Counted from the stretch's first letter, positions 39,305 through 49,271 are shown. The stretch: DNA of 64,000 bases from Polyangiaceae bacterium (GCA_029266615.1 JAQSWN010000002.1:38327-102326); one strand, 5' to 3'. The notes: generated by a model not told the origin, from the sequence alone. Made by a program: numbers and translations.

Positions 39305-40534
39305 TCACTTCAAGCTGCCGCGCTCGGACTCGGGCACGTCGTTGATGCTGCCTTGGTGACTGCGCTGCAGGGCGCGCACGTACAAGATGATGGCCCAGCG
39401 ATCTTCCGGCGCGATCTGCGGCCCGTAGGCGGGCATGTTGCGCACGCCGTTGGTGATGCTGTTGAACAGCTCGCCGACGGACATGTTGCGCAGGTAGTCC
39501 TGGTTGATGTTCGTGGGGGGAACCCAGCTGCCGCCGAGCGCGTCCGCGCGCAGGTGGACCATGCCGTCGCCGTTGCCGCCTTGGCCATGGCACGGCGCGC
39601 AGAAGATGCCGTAGCGCTGTTTGCCGCGCTCCATGGTTTCGTCCGTGAGCTCCACTTGGGCGGGGAAGGTGGCGGCCCACGTGTCGCCCGCGCGACCGCG
39701 GAACAGGTGGTCGTCCTCGTTCAAGTGACCGACCGGCACCGTACCGGGGAGCGCTTCACGATCCGCGCGGCCATCCGCGAAGATGGTGTTCTCGCGCTGC
39801 GCCTTGTACTTGGGCTGCGAGTCCATGTCCTGAATCAGGTGAACGCGGGGCTTGTCGGTCTTGGAGTGGCGAGCCTTCACCGCTAGCGCGAGCGGTACGA
39901 CGGCAGCGGCCGTCACCACCACCAGCGCGTAGACCAGCGCCTTGGGCATGGTGTCCGGAGTGACGCGGTCCTCGAGCACGTCCTCGACCGCCACCGGGTG
40001 GGTGGAGTCGATGAGGGCGCGGGTGTCCGCTTCGTCGAACTTGCCGTCGGCGGCTTGAACGAGCAGGAAGAACTTGTCGTCCGTCACGCGAGCGAAGCGC
40101 TTCACGTGGTCCAGCGGGTGCGACGGGTGCGGCAGGTTGTTGAGCATCAACATGCCGACCAGCGTCGTGATGGCGCTGAACAGCACCGTGAGCTCGAACA
40201 TGATCGGCACGTTGGCCGGGATGCTCCAGATCGGCTTGCCGGACACGAGCCACGGGTAGTCGTACGCGTTCATCCACCACTGCATGACGATGGCGGTGGC
40301 GAGACCCGTGAGGCCCGCCGCCAGCGTGAACCAGGGCAGGATCGTCATCTTGATGCCCATGGCCGCGTCGATGCCGTGGACCGGGAACGGGCTGTACGTG
40401 TCCCACTTCTCGAACCCTGCCTTGCGCACCTTCTCCGCTGCGCTGACCAGTTGGTCCGGCGTGTCGTACTCGGCGAGGATGCCGTGCAGCTCGGGGGCTG
40501 TATTTTCAGCCGTAGGCTTGTGATCGTCGCTCAT
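39305..40534 (-). CDS. Alternative complex III, fused ActD-ActE subunit
   Basis: The 409-residue protein is a fusion. Residues 15-185 are ActD (DUF3341): GILAEYDTPDQLVSAAEKVRKAGF, then SPFPVHGIDAAMG, and two transmembrane helices (about 64-86 and 105-131). A third helix (199-219) leads to the ActE-like part, a mono-haem cytochrome c with CAPCH (312-316) and axial Met in NMPAYGPQI. In Rhodothermus ActD and ActE are separate proteins; fusion fixes the cytochrome to the membrane part of the complex. ATG 40534 is preferred to a TTG at 40549 that overlaps the actC stop. Confidence 0.92.
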   Translation of the reverse strand: MSDDHKPTAENTAPELHGILAEYDTPDQLVSAAEKVRKAGFEKWDTYSPFPVHGIDAAMGIKMTILPWFTLAAGLTGLATAIVMQWWMNAYDYPWLVSGKPIWSIPANVPIMFELTVLFSAITTLVGMLMLNNLPHPSHPLDHVKRFARVTDDKFFLLVQAADGKFDEADTRALIDSTHPVAVEDVLEDRVTPDTMPKALVYALVVVTAAAVVPLALAVKARHSKTDKPRVHLIQDMDSQPKYKAQRENTIFADGRADREALPGTVPVGHLNEDDHLFRGRAGDTWAATFPAQVELTDETMERGKQRYGIFCAPCHGQGGNGDGMVHLRADALGGSWVPPTNINQDYLRNMSVGELFNSITNGVRNMPAYGPQIAPEDRWAIILYVRALQRSHQGSINDVPESERGSLK

Positions 40535-40545
40535 GGTCTTCTCGG

Positions 40546-41970
40546 TCAATGGGCGGGGGCGTGCGAGTCGTCGTGCGCGTCATGGCCGTGGTGGCCGTGG
40601 AGGTGGGGGCGCGCATGGCCGCCCGCCGGACTGAAGGCTTTCACTTCCGACATCGCCACCATCGGCAGGTAGCGGCAGAAGAGCAGGAACAGCGTGAAGA
40701 ACAGGCCGAAGCTGCCGCCCAACGTCATGAAGTCGAACTTCGTCGGCAGGTAGTAGCCCCAGCTCGAGGGCAAGAAGTCGCGGGTCAGCGTCGTGCAGAT
40801 GATGACGAAGCGCTCGAACCACATACCCACGTTGACGATCATGCCGATGAGCAGGGTCGCCCACGGATTGGTGCGCACGTTCTTGAACCAGAACAGCTGC
40901 GGGAACACGACGTTGCACGCGATCATCGTCCAGTACGCCCAGGCGTACGGACCGAACAGGCGGTTCACGAACGTGAAGCCTTCGTACTCGCTGCCGCTGT
41001 ACCAGGAGATGAAGAACTCCATCCCGTACGCGTAACCAACGAGCAGACCCGTCGCGATCATGATTTTGTTCATGAGCTCCAGGTGGCGAATCGTGATGAT
41101 GCGCTTGAGGCCGAAGAACTGACGCGCCGGTACTGCGAGCACCACCACCATCGCGAAACCGCCGAAGATGGCGCCGGCGACGAAGTAGGGCGGGAAGATG
41201 GTCGCGTGCCAGCCGGGGAGCTGCGCGGTTGCGAAGTCGAACGAAACGACGGAGTGCACGGAGAGCACCAGCGGCGTGGCGAGGGCCGCCAGGATCAGGT
41301 ACGCGCGCTCGTAGCGGTGCCACTGGCGCGAGGAGCCGCGCCAGCCCATGGCCACGATGCCGTAAGCGACGCGCTTGGCCGTCGACGTGGACTTGTCGCG
41401 GAAGGTCGCAAAGTCCGGGATCATCCCCATGTACCAGAACAGGATCGACACCGTGGCGTAGGTGCTAACGGCGAAGATGTCCCACTCCAGCGGGCTGCGG
41501 TACTGCGGCCACATCCCCATCTGATTGGGGATGGGCATCATGTAGTAGGGCAACCAGGGACGGCCGATGTGGACGCCGGGGAAGATGCCGGCGCACATCA
41601 CCGCGAAGATGGTCATCGCTTCGGCGAAGCGATTGATGGCGGTGCGCCAGTTCTGGCGGAACAGAAAGAGCACGGCGCTGATGAGGGTGCCGGCGTGACC
41701 GATACCGATCCAGAACACGAAGTTCACGATCGGGAAGGCCCACGCGACGGGCATCATGTTGCCCCACACGCCGATACCGGTCCACGCCGCCCACGTGATG
41801 CTGCCCAAGAACACGGTCAGCATGGTGAGGGCGATGCCGAAGGCGATGTACCAAGCCTTGGGGGGCTTGGGCGCTTCCATGATGCGCGTCACGTTGTCCG
41901 TGATCTGCGCGAACATGTTGTCGCCCTTCGGCGGGGCTTGGAACGGATTGAAGTCGCTGGCGGAGGCCAT
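40546..41970 (-). CDS. actC: Alternative complex III membrane subunit ActC (NrfD-like)
   Basis: The 474-residue protein is a polytopic NrfD/PsrC-family protein with the ActC motifs: [91 protein letters not shown], and the late helices around [14 protein letters not shown] sequence ([12 protein letters not shown]). It binds the quinol near the iron-sulfur subunit ActB. The C-terminal tail is His-rich ([19 protein letters not shown]), which is beyond the conserved part. ATG 41970 lies two bases after the actB stop. Confidence 0.95.
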   Translation of the reverse strand: MASASDFNPFQAPPKGDNMFAQITDNVTRIMEAPKPPKAWYIAFGIALTMLTVFLGSITWAAWTGIGVWGNMMPVAWAFPIVNFVFWIGIGHAGTLISAVLFLFRQNWRTAINRFAEAMTIFAVMCAGIFPGVHIGRPWLPYYMMPIPNQMGMWPQYRSPLEWDIFAVSTYATVSILFWYMGMIPDFATFRDKSTSTAKRVAYGIVAMGWRGSSRQWHRYERAYLILAALATPLVLSVHSVVSFDFATAQLPGWHATIFPPYFVAGAIFGGFAMVVVLAVPARQFFGLKRIITIRHLELMNKIMIATGLLVGYAYGMEFFISWYSGSEYEGFTFVNRLFGPYAWAYWTMIACNVVFPQLFWFKNVRTNPWATLLIGMIVNVGMWFERFVIICTTLTRDFLPSSWGYYLPTKFDFMTLGGSFGLFFTLFLLFCRYLPMVAMSEVKAFSPAGGHARPHLHGHHGHDAHDDSHAPAH

Positions 41971-41972
41971 GT

Positions 41973-44900
41973 TCAGACGAGCTCCGGATTCGGGTTCGTG
42001 ATGCGCGCCAGGTACTGGACGCGCGGGCGGTTGTTGAACTCGCCGAGCAGCTGGTACGAGCGGTCGAGCTTCTGCAGGCCCGCGACGCGGCTCTTGCCGT
42101 CGTTGAGGTCGCCGAAGATGATCGCCTCCGTGGGGCAGGTTTCCTGGCAGGCGGTCTTGATCTCGCCGTCTTGAATCGCGCGGTGCGCGTTCTTGGCGGG
42201 GATTTTGACGTTTTGGATGCGCTGCACGCAGAACGTGCACTTCTCCATCACGCCGCGAGAGCGCACCGTGACCTCAGGGTTGAAGACCATGCTCTTCAAC
42301 TTCATCTTCGGGTCGTCCGTCGGCGTGTACGGGGTGATCCCGATCACGTCCACGTTGTAGTTGAAGTAGTTGAACCGCCGAACCTTGTACGGGCAGTTGT
42401 TGCTGCAGTAGCGGGTACCGATGCAGCGGTTGTAGACCATGTCGTTCAGCCCTTCGTGGCTGTGCATGGTCGCGCCCACCGGGCACACCTGCTCGCACGG
42501 CGCGTTCTCGCACTGCTGGCAGGGCATGGGCTGGAAGCGCAGCTCCGGCTCGTTCGGGTTGCCCTTGTAGTAGCGATCGACGCGCAGCCAGAGCATCTCG
42601 CGGCCCATGGCCACGTTCTCTTGGCCCACGACCGGGATGTTGTTTTCGGCCTGGCACGCCGTGACGCAAGCGCTGCAACCGATGCACTTGTTCAGGTCGA
42701 TGGCCATGCCCCACTTGTGGCCCTCGTACGACACGGGATCGACCCACAGGTTGAGCTCGTGGGGCTGGTGCACGACGTGCTTGGCGAAGTCCGGCTCTTC
42801 TTTGAACTTCTCGAGCGTGGTTTCGCGGACCAGCTCGGGCAGGCGCTGAGCGATGCCCTCGAGCCCGATCTGGTCCATCGCGTAGAGGTCTTGGGTGTTG
42901 GCGAGGCGTCGACCGGGGCCGTGGCTCTGCACGCTCAGACCACCGGCGATGAAGGGAGCGTCGCTCGTGCGGATCAGGTTGACGTTGCCGCCCACCGGCT
43001 CCACGTCCGTGCCGAGCTTGCCGCCGACGCGACCGGCGTGGGTGCGCCCATAGCCGAGCGCTACCTTCACCGAGCCGTCCGCTTGGCCCGGCGCCACGAT
43101 CGCGGGGACCTTGACGGTCTTGCCGCCCAGCGTGAGGGTGAGGACGTCGCCGTCCGTGATGTTCAGCGCCTTGGCGGTCGCGACACTGAAGAAGGCTCCG
43201 TTGTCCCAAGCCAGCTTGGAGAAGGTCTCCGGTAGCTCCTGCAGCCACGCGTTGTTGGCGTAGCGGCCGTCGTAGATCTTGGGGCAGGGCACGAAGCGCA
43301 CTTCGAACTGACCGTTCGCGACGGCCGCGCTGCCTTCGCGCTCCGCCAGCTTGACGGGAGGAATGGCTTGCAGCTTGGGAGCCACGCGCTCGAACGCCGA
43401 GCCATCCACGAGGCCGTCGTGAATCGCTTTTCGGAAGCGGCGGTCGTCCCCGAGCGCGCCCTTGTGTTGGGCGCGCACTAGCTCCAAACCCTTCGGCTCT
43501 TCGCCGAGCAGGCGCGCCACCAGCTCCAGCGCCGAGCGGCCGCCGAAGATGGGAGCGATGAGCGGCTGCACGATGCTGATCGTGCCGTCGTAGGCACGGG
43601 CGTCGCCCCAGCTCTCGAGGTAGTGCGCCGCCGGCAAGTGCCAGGTCGCCACTTGCGAGGTCTCGTCCTCGTACAGGCCGAGCCGCACGCTGAACGGCAC
43701 CCTATCCATCGCGGCGCCGAATGCGACGTCTGCCGGCGCGTCGTACGCGGGGTTGCCGCCGAGCACGAGCAGCGTTTGCACCCGGCCTGCGGCGATCTCT
43801 TCCGTGAGCGCCTTCAGGCTGTCCACGTCCGAAGTGACCGCCTCCGGCGCGTCCTCCGTGTAGAGCACGGTGCGGCCCGCGTTGCCGAGCAGCACGTTCA
43901 GTCGCTCCACCAAGGCGTGAACCTCGGCTGGCTGGTGCAGACCCGCTACGACGATGCTCTTACCGACGTTGGCGAGAAGGTCCTTGGCGACCGCGGCCAA
44001 GAACTTCGACACCTTGGCGTCGTTCAGGAACTCGGCGGCGGGCTTGGCTTGGGCCGCGCCTTGCTCCGGCAACGCGTTCGCCTTGCCGCTGATCTCGGCG
44101 TCCAGGTAGGCGGCGACGGCCTTGATCTGCTCGGAACGCAGCGCGAGGCGGTGGTCCGACGTCGCGCCCGTGCCGGAGAACGCGCTCTCGATCACGTAGG
44201 AGCGGTTCATCTCCCCGCGGTCAGGGACGCGATTTTTGATGTAGCCGCGGGCGTTGGCGAGGCCGCCCGGGAACGCGGCCGACATGAAGTCCGCGTCCAG
44301 GCTGAGAACGACGCGGGCTTCGGCGAAGTTGTAGTGAACGCGGTGCGGCTTGCCGAACGCGAGCGCGGTGCCGGCGGCGCGGCCATTGCTGGCCAGCGCC
44401 TCGAACACGACCCACTTGGAGAGCGGGAACGCCGCGAGCCAGCGATCCTTGAGCGCCGCGAGGGTTGGGGAGGAGCTGCGCTCCGCGAGGACGCGCAGGC
44501 CTTCACCGCGGTTTGCGCGCAGCCTCTTGATCTCTTCCTTCGCGGCCTTGTCGAACGCGGCGAAGGTCGTGATCTCGCGCTTGCTGCCCGTCTTCTGCGT
44601 CACTGCATCGCTGCGATCCGGATCGTAGACGCCGAGGATGCTGCCCTGATGGTAGACACCGGCCGCGCCCAGGCTCTCCGGATGCAGCGGGTTGCCGTCC
44701 ACCTTGATCGGGCGACCGTCGTAGCTGGTCGCGTGGAGGCCGATGGCGACGCCGTTCAGCTCCATGGCCGTGGCGTAGCGCGTGGTGGTGCCGGGGATCA
44801 CGCCTTCGGGGCGGCGGGTCATCGGCACGATCTTGTCTTCTTGCCAGCGACAACCGGCGAGGCCCGCGAGCGAGAACGACGCGCCCATCACCTGCATGAA

Positions 44901-45092
44901 GCGGCGGCGACCGGGCGAGTTCGGCGGAAGCGCCTCGAGCGGCTCCTGGAACTCACGCTCGACGGCTTCGCGGAACTCCGGCGTTTGATCGAGCTCCGCC
45001 ATGCTGCGCCAGTAAGAGGGCGGGGCGGAGTCTGCGGCGCGCGACGCGGCGGCGCCGCTCGCGGAATCGAGAACCCTGAGCTTCTTGTTCAT
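41973..45092 (-). CDS. actB: Alternative complex III iron-sulfur subunit ActB
   Basis: The protein of about 1,039 residues combines a molybdopterin-oxidoreductase-like domain (without visible cofactor ligands, as in other ActB) and a C-terminal ferredoxin-like domain. The latter has the Cys sets [39 protein letters not shown] and CTFCVQRI for three 4Fe-4S and one 3Fe-4S clusters. A twin-arginine signal ([21 protein letters not shown]) near residue 65 explains export, and it ends in a possible lipobox. ATG 45092 overlaps the actA stop by four bases (ATGA); an ATG at 45101 is the alternative. ActB carries electrons from the quinol site to the haems. Confidence 0.95.
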   Translation of the reverse strand: MNKKLRVLDSASGAAASRAADSAPPSYWRSMAELDQTPEFREAVEREFQEPLEALPPNSPGRRRFMQVMGASFSLAGLAGCRWQEDKIVPMTRRPEGVIPGTTTRYATAMELNGVAIGLHATSYDGRPIKVDGNPLHPESLGAAGVYHQGSILGVYDPDRSDAVTQKTGSKREITTFAAFDKAAKEEIKRLRANRGEGLRVLAERSSSPTLAALKDRWLAAFPLSKWVVFEALASNGRAAGTALAFGKPHRVHYNFAEARVVLSLDADFMSAAFPGGLANARGYIKNRVPDRGEMNRSYVIESAFSGTGATSDHRLALRSEQIKAVAAYLDAEISGKANALPEQGAAQAKPAAEFLNDAKVSKFLAAVAKDLLANVGKSIVVAGLHQPAEVHALVERLNVLLGNAGRTVLYTEDAPEAVTSDVDSLKALTEEIAAGRVQTLLVLGGNPAYDAPADVAFGAAMDRVPFSVRLGLYEDETSQVATWHLPAAHYLESWGDARAYDGTISIVQPLIAPIFGGRSALELVARLLGEEPKGLELVRAQHKGALGDDRRFRKAIHDGLVDGSAFERVAPKLQAIPPVKLAEREGSAAVANGQFEVRFVPCPKIYDGRYANNAWLQELPETFSKLAWDNGAFFSVATAKALNITDGDVLTLTLGGKTVKVPAIVAPGQADGSVKVALGYGRTHAGRVGGKLGTDVEPVGGNVNLIRTSDAPFIAGGLSVQSHGPGRRLANTQDLYAMDQIGLEGIAQRLPELVRETTLEKFKEEPDFAKHVVHQPHELNLWVDPVSYEGHKWGMAIDLNKCIGCSACVTACQAENNIPVVGQENVAMGREMLWLRVDRYYKGNPNEPELRFQPMPCQQCENAPCEQVCPVGATMHSHEGLNDMVYNRCIGTRYCSNNCPYKVRRFNYFNYNVDVIGITPYTPTDDPKMKLKSMVFNPEVTVRSRGVMEKCTFCVQRIQNVKIPAKNAHRAIQDGEIKTACQETCPTEAIIFGDLNDGKSRVAGLQKLDRSYQLLGEFNNRPRVQYLARITNPNPELV

Positions 45093-45742
45093 CGATGACA
45101 TGTCGAGCAGTCGGTGGGCGGGTTGATGTGGTTCTCGGCGCGGAGCTTGGCGCCGTACGCTTCGGGATCGCCGTTGGGCGCCTTCCAGGTCATGTTCGTG
45201 ACCTCGGAGGGCGGGCGCAGGTTGGGCTCCGGGTGACGGTGGCAGTCCAAGCACCAGCTCATGCTGAGCGGCTGCGCCTGGTACACCTCTTCCATCTGAT
45301 CCACGCGGTCGTGACAGCTGACGCAGCCGACGCCGCGGGTCACGTGAGCGCTGTGGTTGAAGTACGCGTAGTCGGGAAGGTCGTGAACCTTGACCCACTC
45401 GACCGGCAGGCCGCTCGCGTAGCTGTCGCGGACGGGGGCGAGCTTGGGGCTCGTCGTCCACACCTTGCTATGGCAGTTCATGCACGTCGCCGTGGGGGGG
45501 ATGGCGGCGTGCGCAGCCTGCTCCACGGTGTTGTGACAGTAGCGACAGTCCATGCCCATCTGCCCGGCGTGGAGCTGATGGCTGTACGGGACCGGCTGTT
45601 TGGGCTGGTACCCGACGTCTGTCGTCTTGGGGGAAGCGCCGTACCAGACCAGGCCAATCACGTAGATGGGCGCAGTGCTCAGGAACAAGCCGGCGAGCTG
45701 TCGTGTTTTATTGGCCCAACGAGGGAAGACGAAGAGGCTCAT
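45089..45742 (-). CDS. actA: Alternative complex III pentahaem cytochrome c subunit ActA
   Basis: The 217-residue protein has one N-terminal transmembrane helix (about 14-35) and five CXXCH haem sites: CRYCH, CMNCH, CVSCH, CLDCH and CSTCH, the last at the very C-terminus. This count and the helix are those of ActA, which passes electrons from the iron-sulfur clusters to the mono-haem cytochrome. It is the first gene of the 13.5-kb operon. The ATG at 45742 gives the normal N-terminus; a GTG at 45763 falls in the leader hairpin. There is no purine-rich ribosome binding site before the ATG, so initiation may depend on leader structure. Confidence 0.95.
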   Translation of the reverse strand: MSLFVFPRWANKTRQLAGLFLSTAPIYVIGLVWYGASPKTTDVGYQPKQPVPYSHQLHAGQMGMDCRYCHNTVEQAAHAAIPPTATCMNCHSKVWTTSPKLAPVRDSYASGLPVEWVKVHDLPDYAYFNHSAHVTRGVGCVSCHDRVDQMEEVYQAQPLSMSWCLDCHRHPEPNLRPPSEVTNMTWKAPNGDPEAYGAKLRAENHINPPTDCSTCHR

Positions 45743-45762
45743 GAAGACAGACCGAGCAAGCA

Positions 45763-45792
45763 CGCACGCGACGCCCGGAGCTGTCGCGTGCG
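45763..45792 (-). promoter_or_regulatory. Perfect 10-bp hairpin 21 bases before actA
   Basis: CGCACGCGAC (45763-45772) and GTCGCGTGCG (45783-45792) form perfect arms around a 10-base loop. Read on the minus strand the structure ends 20 bases before the actA ATG, close enough to affect ribosome binding. There is no T-run, so it is not a standard terminator. Confidence 0.6.
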
Positions 45793-45853
45793 ATGGGTTA
45801 TCGAGGTCGAGGTCATTTGGCGGGGTAAGGGAACACTCCCGCCGGGGCTAGGA

Positions 45854-45912
45854 CCTGGCTTTTGTTTCGAAAAGCCGGGGCCTGGGGCGGGACGAATCGC
45901 CCGTGTAGGGCG
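45854..45912 (-). promoter_or_regulatory. Two further leader hairpins upstream of actA
   Basis: The first has GGCTTTT/AAAAGCC arms (45857-45863, 45870-45876), extended to 10 pairs with one G-U, around a GTTTCG loop. The second has CGCCC/GGGCG arms (45898-45902, 45908-45912) with a 5-base loop; on the plus strand it is followed by GTTTTCC. Together with the hairpin at 45763-45792 they make a structured leader of about 150 bases. Confidence 0.5.
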
Positions 45913-46152
45913 TTTTCCGCTGGGGACGCGCGCCCTTATGCGCCGCTCCAAACCAAATGTAAATGATCACGCGCGGCCGACCGCTCGGACACAGGACAAC
46001 TCCCCGTAAGGACTCGGGATAGTTGTACAGTCCTGGACCGTTCTTGCGAGCGATTCGCGCCGCTATGCGTCATGCTCACGTCACGGTGCGTCGTCGCTCC
46101 CGGCCGTTCGTAAGCCCGCTGAAACGTTGGGGATCTGAGGGACGAAACAAAG

Positions 46153-46182
46153 CGAGGCCGGCGCGCTGACGTGCCGACCTCG
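46153..46182. terminator. Terminator of the sigma factor gene
   Basis: Arms CGAGGCCGGC (46153-46162) and GCCGACCTCG (46173-46182) pair over 10 positions with one mismatch. On the minus strand CTTTGTTTCG follows, a T-rich tail; on the plus strand TCTTTT follows. It lies about 70 bases after the sigma factor stop codon. Confidence 0.65.
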
Positions 46183-46191
46183 TCTTTTCCC

Positions 46192-46235
46192 TATCGATCG
46201 ACAGGTTTTGTAAAAACTATCGGTCGAGAGGTTTT
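46192..46235. repeat. Two imperfect 18-bp direct repeats, 26 bp apart
   Basis: TATCGATCGACAGGTTTT (46192-46209) and TATCGGTCGAGAGGTTTT (46218-46235) agree at 16 of 18 positions. They lie just after the sigma factor stop codon, before the terminator on the minus strand. The spacing of about 2.5 helical turns would suit a protein that binds as repeated units; function unknown. Confidence 0.6.
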
Positions 46236-46252
46236 TGGTTCCGTGGCTCTCT

Positions 46253-47968
46253 TCAGAACTCGCGCATCTGGCGGCGGATCTTGCCGATGGCTTGCTCTTG
46301 GAGCTGGCGGATGCGCTCGCGCGACAGGTTGTACTTGTCGCCGATCTCCTTGAGCGTGAGCTCGTCCTCGTTGTCGAGGCCGAAGCGCCACCGAATGATG
46401 CGCGACTCGATGGGGGTCAAGGTTCCGAGCAAGCGCTGCACTTCCTCCGCCCACTTGGCGTTCGCCAAGCAGTCGTACGGGGAGAGGGAGTTCTCCTCCA
46501 CTAGGAAGTCGATGAAGCGTCGGCCGTCTTCGTCACCCACGGGGCGGTCGAGCGAGAACGGCGTGTCTGCGTACAGATCCTTGACCTTGTCGAGCTTGTC
46601 GCGCGGAACGCCGGTCTCCTTTTCCAGCTCCTCGATCGTCGGCTCCTTGCCGGTACGCGCGATGATGGTTTGCGTCGCGCGCGACACGCGATTGTACGTG
46701 TCCAGCATGTGGACCGGGATGCGCACGGCACGACCCTTGTCCGCCAGGGCGCGGCTGATCGCGTGGCGAATCCACCAAGAGGCGTAGGTGCTGAAGCGGT
46801 AACCGCGGGTGTGGTCGAAGCGCTCCACCGCCTTCATGAGGCCGATGTTGCCTTCCTGAATCAGGTCGATGAGCGGGAGGCGACCGCGGTTGTAGCGGCG
46901 CGCAATGCTCACGACCAAGCGCAGGTTGGCCTTCACGAAGCGGTTCTTCACGCGCCGCTGAGCCATGTCGGTCGAGCGGACCTTGTCCAGGTAACGCTTG
47001 TAGGCCGGCGTTTCCGGGATGTTCTCGACCTCCACCTCTGCCGTGTCTTCGTCCGGCAGGCGGCCGGCGTCCTTCGCGAGACGAAGAGCGCCGTGCATCC
47101 AGATGCGGTCGGAGTCAGGCAAGCGAACGTCGTGGGCGAGGCCGGCGGAGAGCTCCGCCCAGGTGCGTTGCTGGTCCGCGTGCAGCTTCGACCGCTGCTT
47201 CTTGTAGACCTTGACCAGCTTGCGCATCTCCGCGACCTGCGGAATTTCCGGGCGCTCTTCCGGATTCATGGTGCCGAGACCGGCGTCCAGCATGTCCAGC
47301 ATGCGCTCCGCGACGGGAACGTAAGCCAGCAGCGCCGTCCAGTGCTCGACCTCCGCGAGCTCCACCGCCTGGGCGGCGCGGAGCTCTTCGTCCGGCCCCA
47401 TCACCTGGTGGGTGGCCATGTCGCGGAAGTAACGCGACAGCATGGAGTCGTTGGAGGCGTCTGCCGACGGGACCGGCGCTTCGGACTGGAAGCCGGTCGC
47501 GTCCCCGCCTGTTGAGTCCAAAAACTCCTCCGGGCTCTCCGGGCCTTCGGAGCTCAGCCCCGAGGGCGCCGCGCGTACGGCGGTTTGCTCCGGCGAGTCC
47601 TCCGTGTACTCATCCTCGCGACGGGCCTGCGCGCCATGGGACTGCGTGTTCGTGCTCTTCTGGGACATGGTGGGCCTGACCTTCGTTCGGGGGGCGGCGG
47701 GGTTAGAGGCAGCGGGGGCCGCGTTGGGAGTTGCGGCGGTAGGCGCCGAGGCGGGAGCCTCAGGCGACGGCCCCTTTGCAGGAGCGGGACGTTTCGGTGA
47801 AGTTTTCAGCAAATTGCGTGCCGGGTACGTGGGCGACACTCGGCTGCGCGGAGCCGGCGCTGCAGCGGCGTCCGGCGAGGAGCCCGGCGACGCGCCGGGC
47901 ATGCGAGGCAGGGCGGCAGCGTGGCCGCGCTGTCCTTGCTGTGTCTTCTTGGGTACCCGTTGGGTCAT
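46253..47968 (-). CDS. RNA polymerase sigma factor, sigma-70 family (RpoD-like, group 2)
   Basis: The 571-residue frame has region 1.2 ([26 protein letters not shown]), regions 2.1-2.4 ([17 protein letters not shown] through [19 protein letters not shown]), region 3 ([30 protein letters not shown]) and region 4.2 ([24 protein letters not shown]). The block between regions 1.2 and 2.1 is only about 130 residues and region 1.1 is missing, so it looks like a group 2 sigma or a RpoS-type factor and not the housekeeping sigma. The first 100 residues are Pro/Ala-rich and of low complexity. An internal ATG at 47668 (MSQKSTNTQ) could be the true start, giving 471 residues; no ribosome binding site decides it. 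Confidence 0.92.
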   Translation of the reverse strand: MTQRVPKKTQQGQRGHAAALPRMPGASPGSSPDAAAAPAPRSRVSPTYPARNLLKTSPKRPAPAKGPSPEAPASAPTAATPNAAPAASNPAAPRTKVRPTMSQKSTNTQSHGAQARREDEYTEDSPEQTAVRAAPSGLSSEGPESPEEFLDSTGGDATGFQSEAPVPSADASNDSMLSRYFRDMATHQVMGPDEELRAAQAVELAEVEHWTALLAYVPVAERMLDMLDAGLGTMNPEERPEIPQVAEMRKLVKVYKKQRSKLHADQQRTWAELSAGLAHDVRLPDSDRIWMHGALRLAKDAGRLPDEDTAEVEVENIPETPAYKRYLDKVRSTDMAQRRVKNRFVKANLRLVVSIARRYNRGRLPLIDLIQEGNIGLMKAVERFDHTRGYRFSTYASWWIRHAISRALADKGRAVRIPVHMLDTYNRVSRATQTIIARTGKEPTIEELEKETGVPRDKLDKVKDLYADTPFSLDRPVGDEDGRRFIDFLVEENSLSPYDCLANAKWAEEVQRLLGTLTPIESRIIRWRFGLDNEDELTLKEIGDKYNLSRERIRQLQEQAIGKIRRQMREF

Positions 47969-48343
47969 GAAATCTGTTGAAACCGGTCTGAATTGAGATA
48001 CGTTGCGGCAGGCTCTAGAGATCCACCTCCGGAGCAGTTTTTAGCTCTGGATCCGCGGCCGGTGGGGAGGGGACAGACACTTAGGGCGTCGGTGGGACTG
48101 GCGCGGAGAGTCCCTTTCGCGTCAACAGCATCAACGGCGGGGTTGTTCCGAATCGTTAGATGCGCTGAGCTTTTGCCCTTATTACATCAGGCTGCGAAGC
48201 CCGCTCGTCAACGGGCCGGAGGCTCAACTCGAGGCACTGACCGCCTGGCGAGGTCCCGCCACGAACGGAGCATGTTGCCCCGAACAGCGACCGCCGGACC
48301 CGGGTGCCCCGCAAGTATTGCGAGGCCGTAGTCTGTAGTTGGC

Positions 48344-48364
48344 GGCGGCACAGCCTGTGCCGCC
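48344..48364. promoter_or_regulatory. 21-bp palindrome, candidate operator upstream of the sigma factor gene
   Basis: Two 10-bp arms, GGCGGCACAG and CTGTGCCGCC, flank one central base. The symmetry is typical of a dimeric regulator site. It lies about 375 bp upstream of the longer reading of the sigma factor gene. As RNA it could also fold as an 8-bp stem with a 5-base loop. Confidence 0.4.
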
Positions 48365-48475
48365 CTGTGGCAGTCACGTCTCGGCGGGAGACGCTCTGTG
48401 TCAGCGGCGTCTCTGAATCGGACCGGCGGCGGAAACGATCGTTTGTTGAGTTACAAACCGCAGCGTTTCAAATAT

Positions 48476-48506
48476 GAAAACGGGCCTTGCATTTCGCGCA
48501 GCCCGC
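48476..48506 (-). terminator. Intrinsic terminator of rpmI-rplT
   Basis: On the minus strand CGGGC, a loop, and GCCCG are followed directly by TTTTC (plus-strand AAAA at 48477-48480). This is the T-run type of terminator and the probable end of the ribosomal protein transcript. Confidence 0.6.
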
Positions 48507-48531
48507 TTCCGCTAAACCCTCAATAGACCCG

Positions 48532-48570
48532 GCGCTCCTTGCCGCTCTGGTTAGAGCTGCTGAGGAGCGC
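48532..48570 (-). terminator. Two-part hairpin right after rplT
   Basis: Perfect arms GCGCTCCT (48532-48539) and AGGAGCGC (48563-48570) enclose an inner stem GCTCT/AGAGC (48544-48548, 48553-48557) with a GGTT loop. It begins 14 bases after the rplT stop. No T-run follows it, so it may stabilise the 3' end or act with the next hairpin. Confidence 0.5.
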
Positions 48571-48583
48571 GGCTCCGGCCGAT

Positions 48584-48937
48584 TTACGGCTTCGGGGTTG
48601 CCTTCGCCGCGAGCTGCGCGAACGCGGCTGCGTCGTTGACGGCCAAGTCGGCCAACACCTTGCGGTCCAGGTCCAGGCCGGCGTTTTTCAGGCCCGCGAT
48701 GAGGCGGGAGTAGCTGGTGCCGTTGGTGCGGCAAGCGGCGTTGATGCGCGCGATCCACAGCTGACGGAAGTCACGCTTGCGGAGCTTGCGGCCGATGTAC
48801 GCGTACTGCCACGACTTCCACAGGACGTGGAACGCTTGGCGGTAGCGGTTTTTGCGTCCACCGAAGAAGCCTTCGGTTTGCTGGAGGACGCGCTTGTGAC
48901 GACGACGGGGACTCGGACCACGTTTTACGCGAGACAT
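48584..48937 (-). CDS. rplT: 50S ribosomal protein L20
   Basis: The 117-residue protein is a full-length L20: [15 protein letters not shown] at the N-terminus, [39 protein letters not shown] and [25 protein letters not shown]20 binds 23S rRNA early in 50S assembly and represses its own operon in other bacteria. GAGGAGCACCT before the ATG is a strong ribosome binding site. It follows rpmI by 15 bases. The normal first gene of this operon, infC, is not here. Confidence 0.98.
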   Translation of the reverse strand: MSRVKRGPSPRRRHKRVLQQTEGFFGGRKNRYRQAFHVLWKSWQYAYIGRKLRKRDFRQLWIARINAACRTNGTSYSRLIAGLKNAGLDLDRKVLADLAVNDAAAFAQLAAKATPKP

Positions 48938-48952
48938 AGGTGCTCCTCTGGA

Positions 48953-49150
48953 TCAGCCGTAGGGAAGTAGGAGTTTGACGCGGCCTTCGAGGGCCTTGTC
49001 GACCATGTCTTGGTCGCGGAGGCGACGGCGACGGGTGCGAGACTTGCCAATCATGTTGTGCTGCGCGCCGCACTTGCTGCGGCGAATGCGCCCGCTCCCG
49101 CTTACTTTGAAGCGCTTGGAAGCGGCTCGATTGGTCTTCATTTTAGGCAT
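48953..49150 (-). CDS. rpmI: 50S ribosomal protein L35
   Basis: The 65-residue protein is a standard L35: MPKMKTNRAASKRFKVSGSGRIRR, then HNMIGKSRTRRRRLRD. It is read with rplT on one transcript. GGAGA lies 7 bases upstream of its ATG. The region before it (49151-49271) is short and holds no infC, and the next gene upstream is an unrelated lipoprotein. Confidence 0.97.
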   Translation of the reverse strand: MPKMKTNRAASKRFKVSGSGRIRRSKCGAQHNMIGKSRTRRRRLRDQDMVDKALEGRVKLLLPYG

Positions 49151-49271
49151 TGACGTATCTCCACGGAGGCCAGAGCTCCAGACCGGGGCCCTCTGAAGTG
49201 AGAGCTTGTGACCCGGGGGGCCGGACTTATGGCGGAAGCACCGCGGCTCGTCAAGGATGCAGCGCGGCGTT

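Larger units (their letters stand above)
45743..46252. promoter_or_regulatory. Leader and promoter region of the ACIII-caa3 operon, and 3' region of the sigma factor gene
   Basis: This 510-bp non-coding region holds three hairpins in the leader of actA, listed separately, an imperfect dyad around 45992-46035 (CAGGACAACT with AGTTGTACAGTCCTG), the terminator of the sigma factor gene at 46153-46182, and a direct repeat at 46192-46235. The promoter of the operon must lie here, to the right of 45912 if the hairpins are transcribed, but I cannot place -35 and -10 boxes with confidence. No small gene is evident. Confidence 0.55.
47969..48583. promoter_or_regulatory. Leader/promoter region of the sigma factor gene and 3' region of rplT
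   Basis: This 615-bp non-coding region contains two terminator-like hairpins after rplT (listed below). It also has a near-perfect 21-bp palindrome GGCGGCACAG-C-CTGTGCCGCC (48344-48364) and a 6-bp hairpin CGTCTC/GAGACG (48377-48382, 48388-48393). The long distance to the sigma factor start suggests its own promoter and an extended, regulated leader. No tRNA or known small RNA is recognisable. Confidence 0.5.

Noticed and set aside
47969..48583. Possible tRNA or regulatory RNA gene in the long spacer
   Set aside because: No cloverleaf, no CCA end and no known RNA motif could be made out; only separate hairpins and a palindrome.
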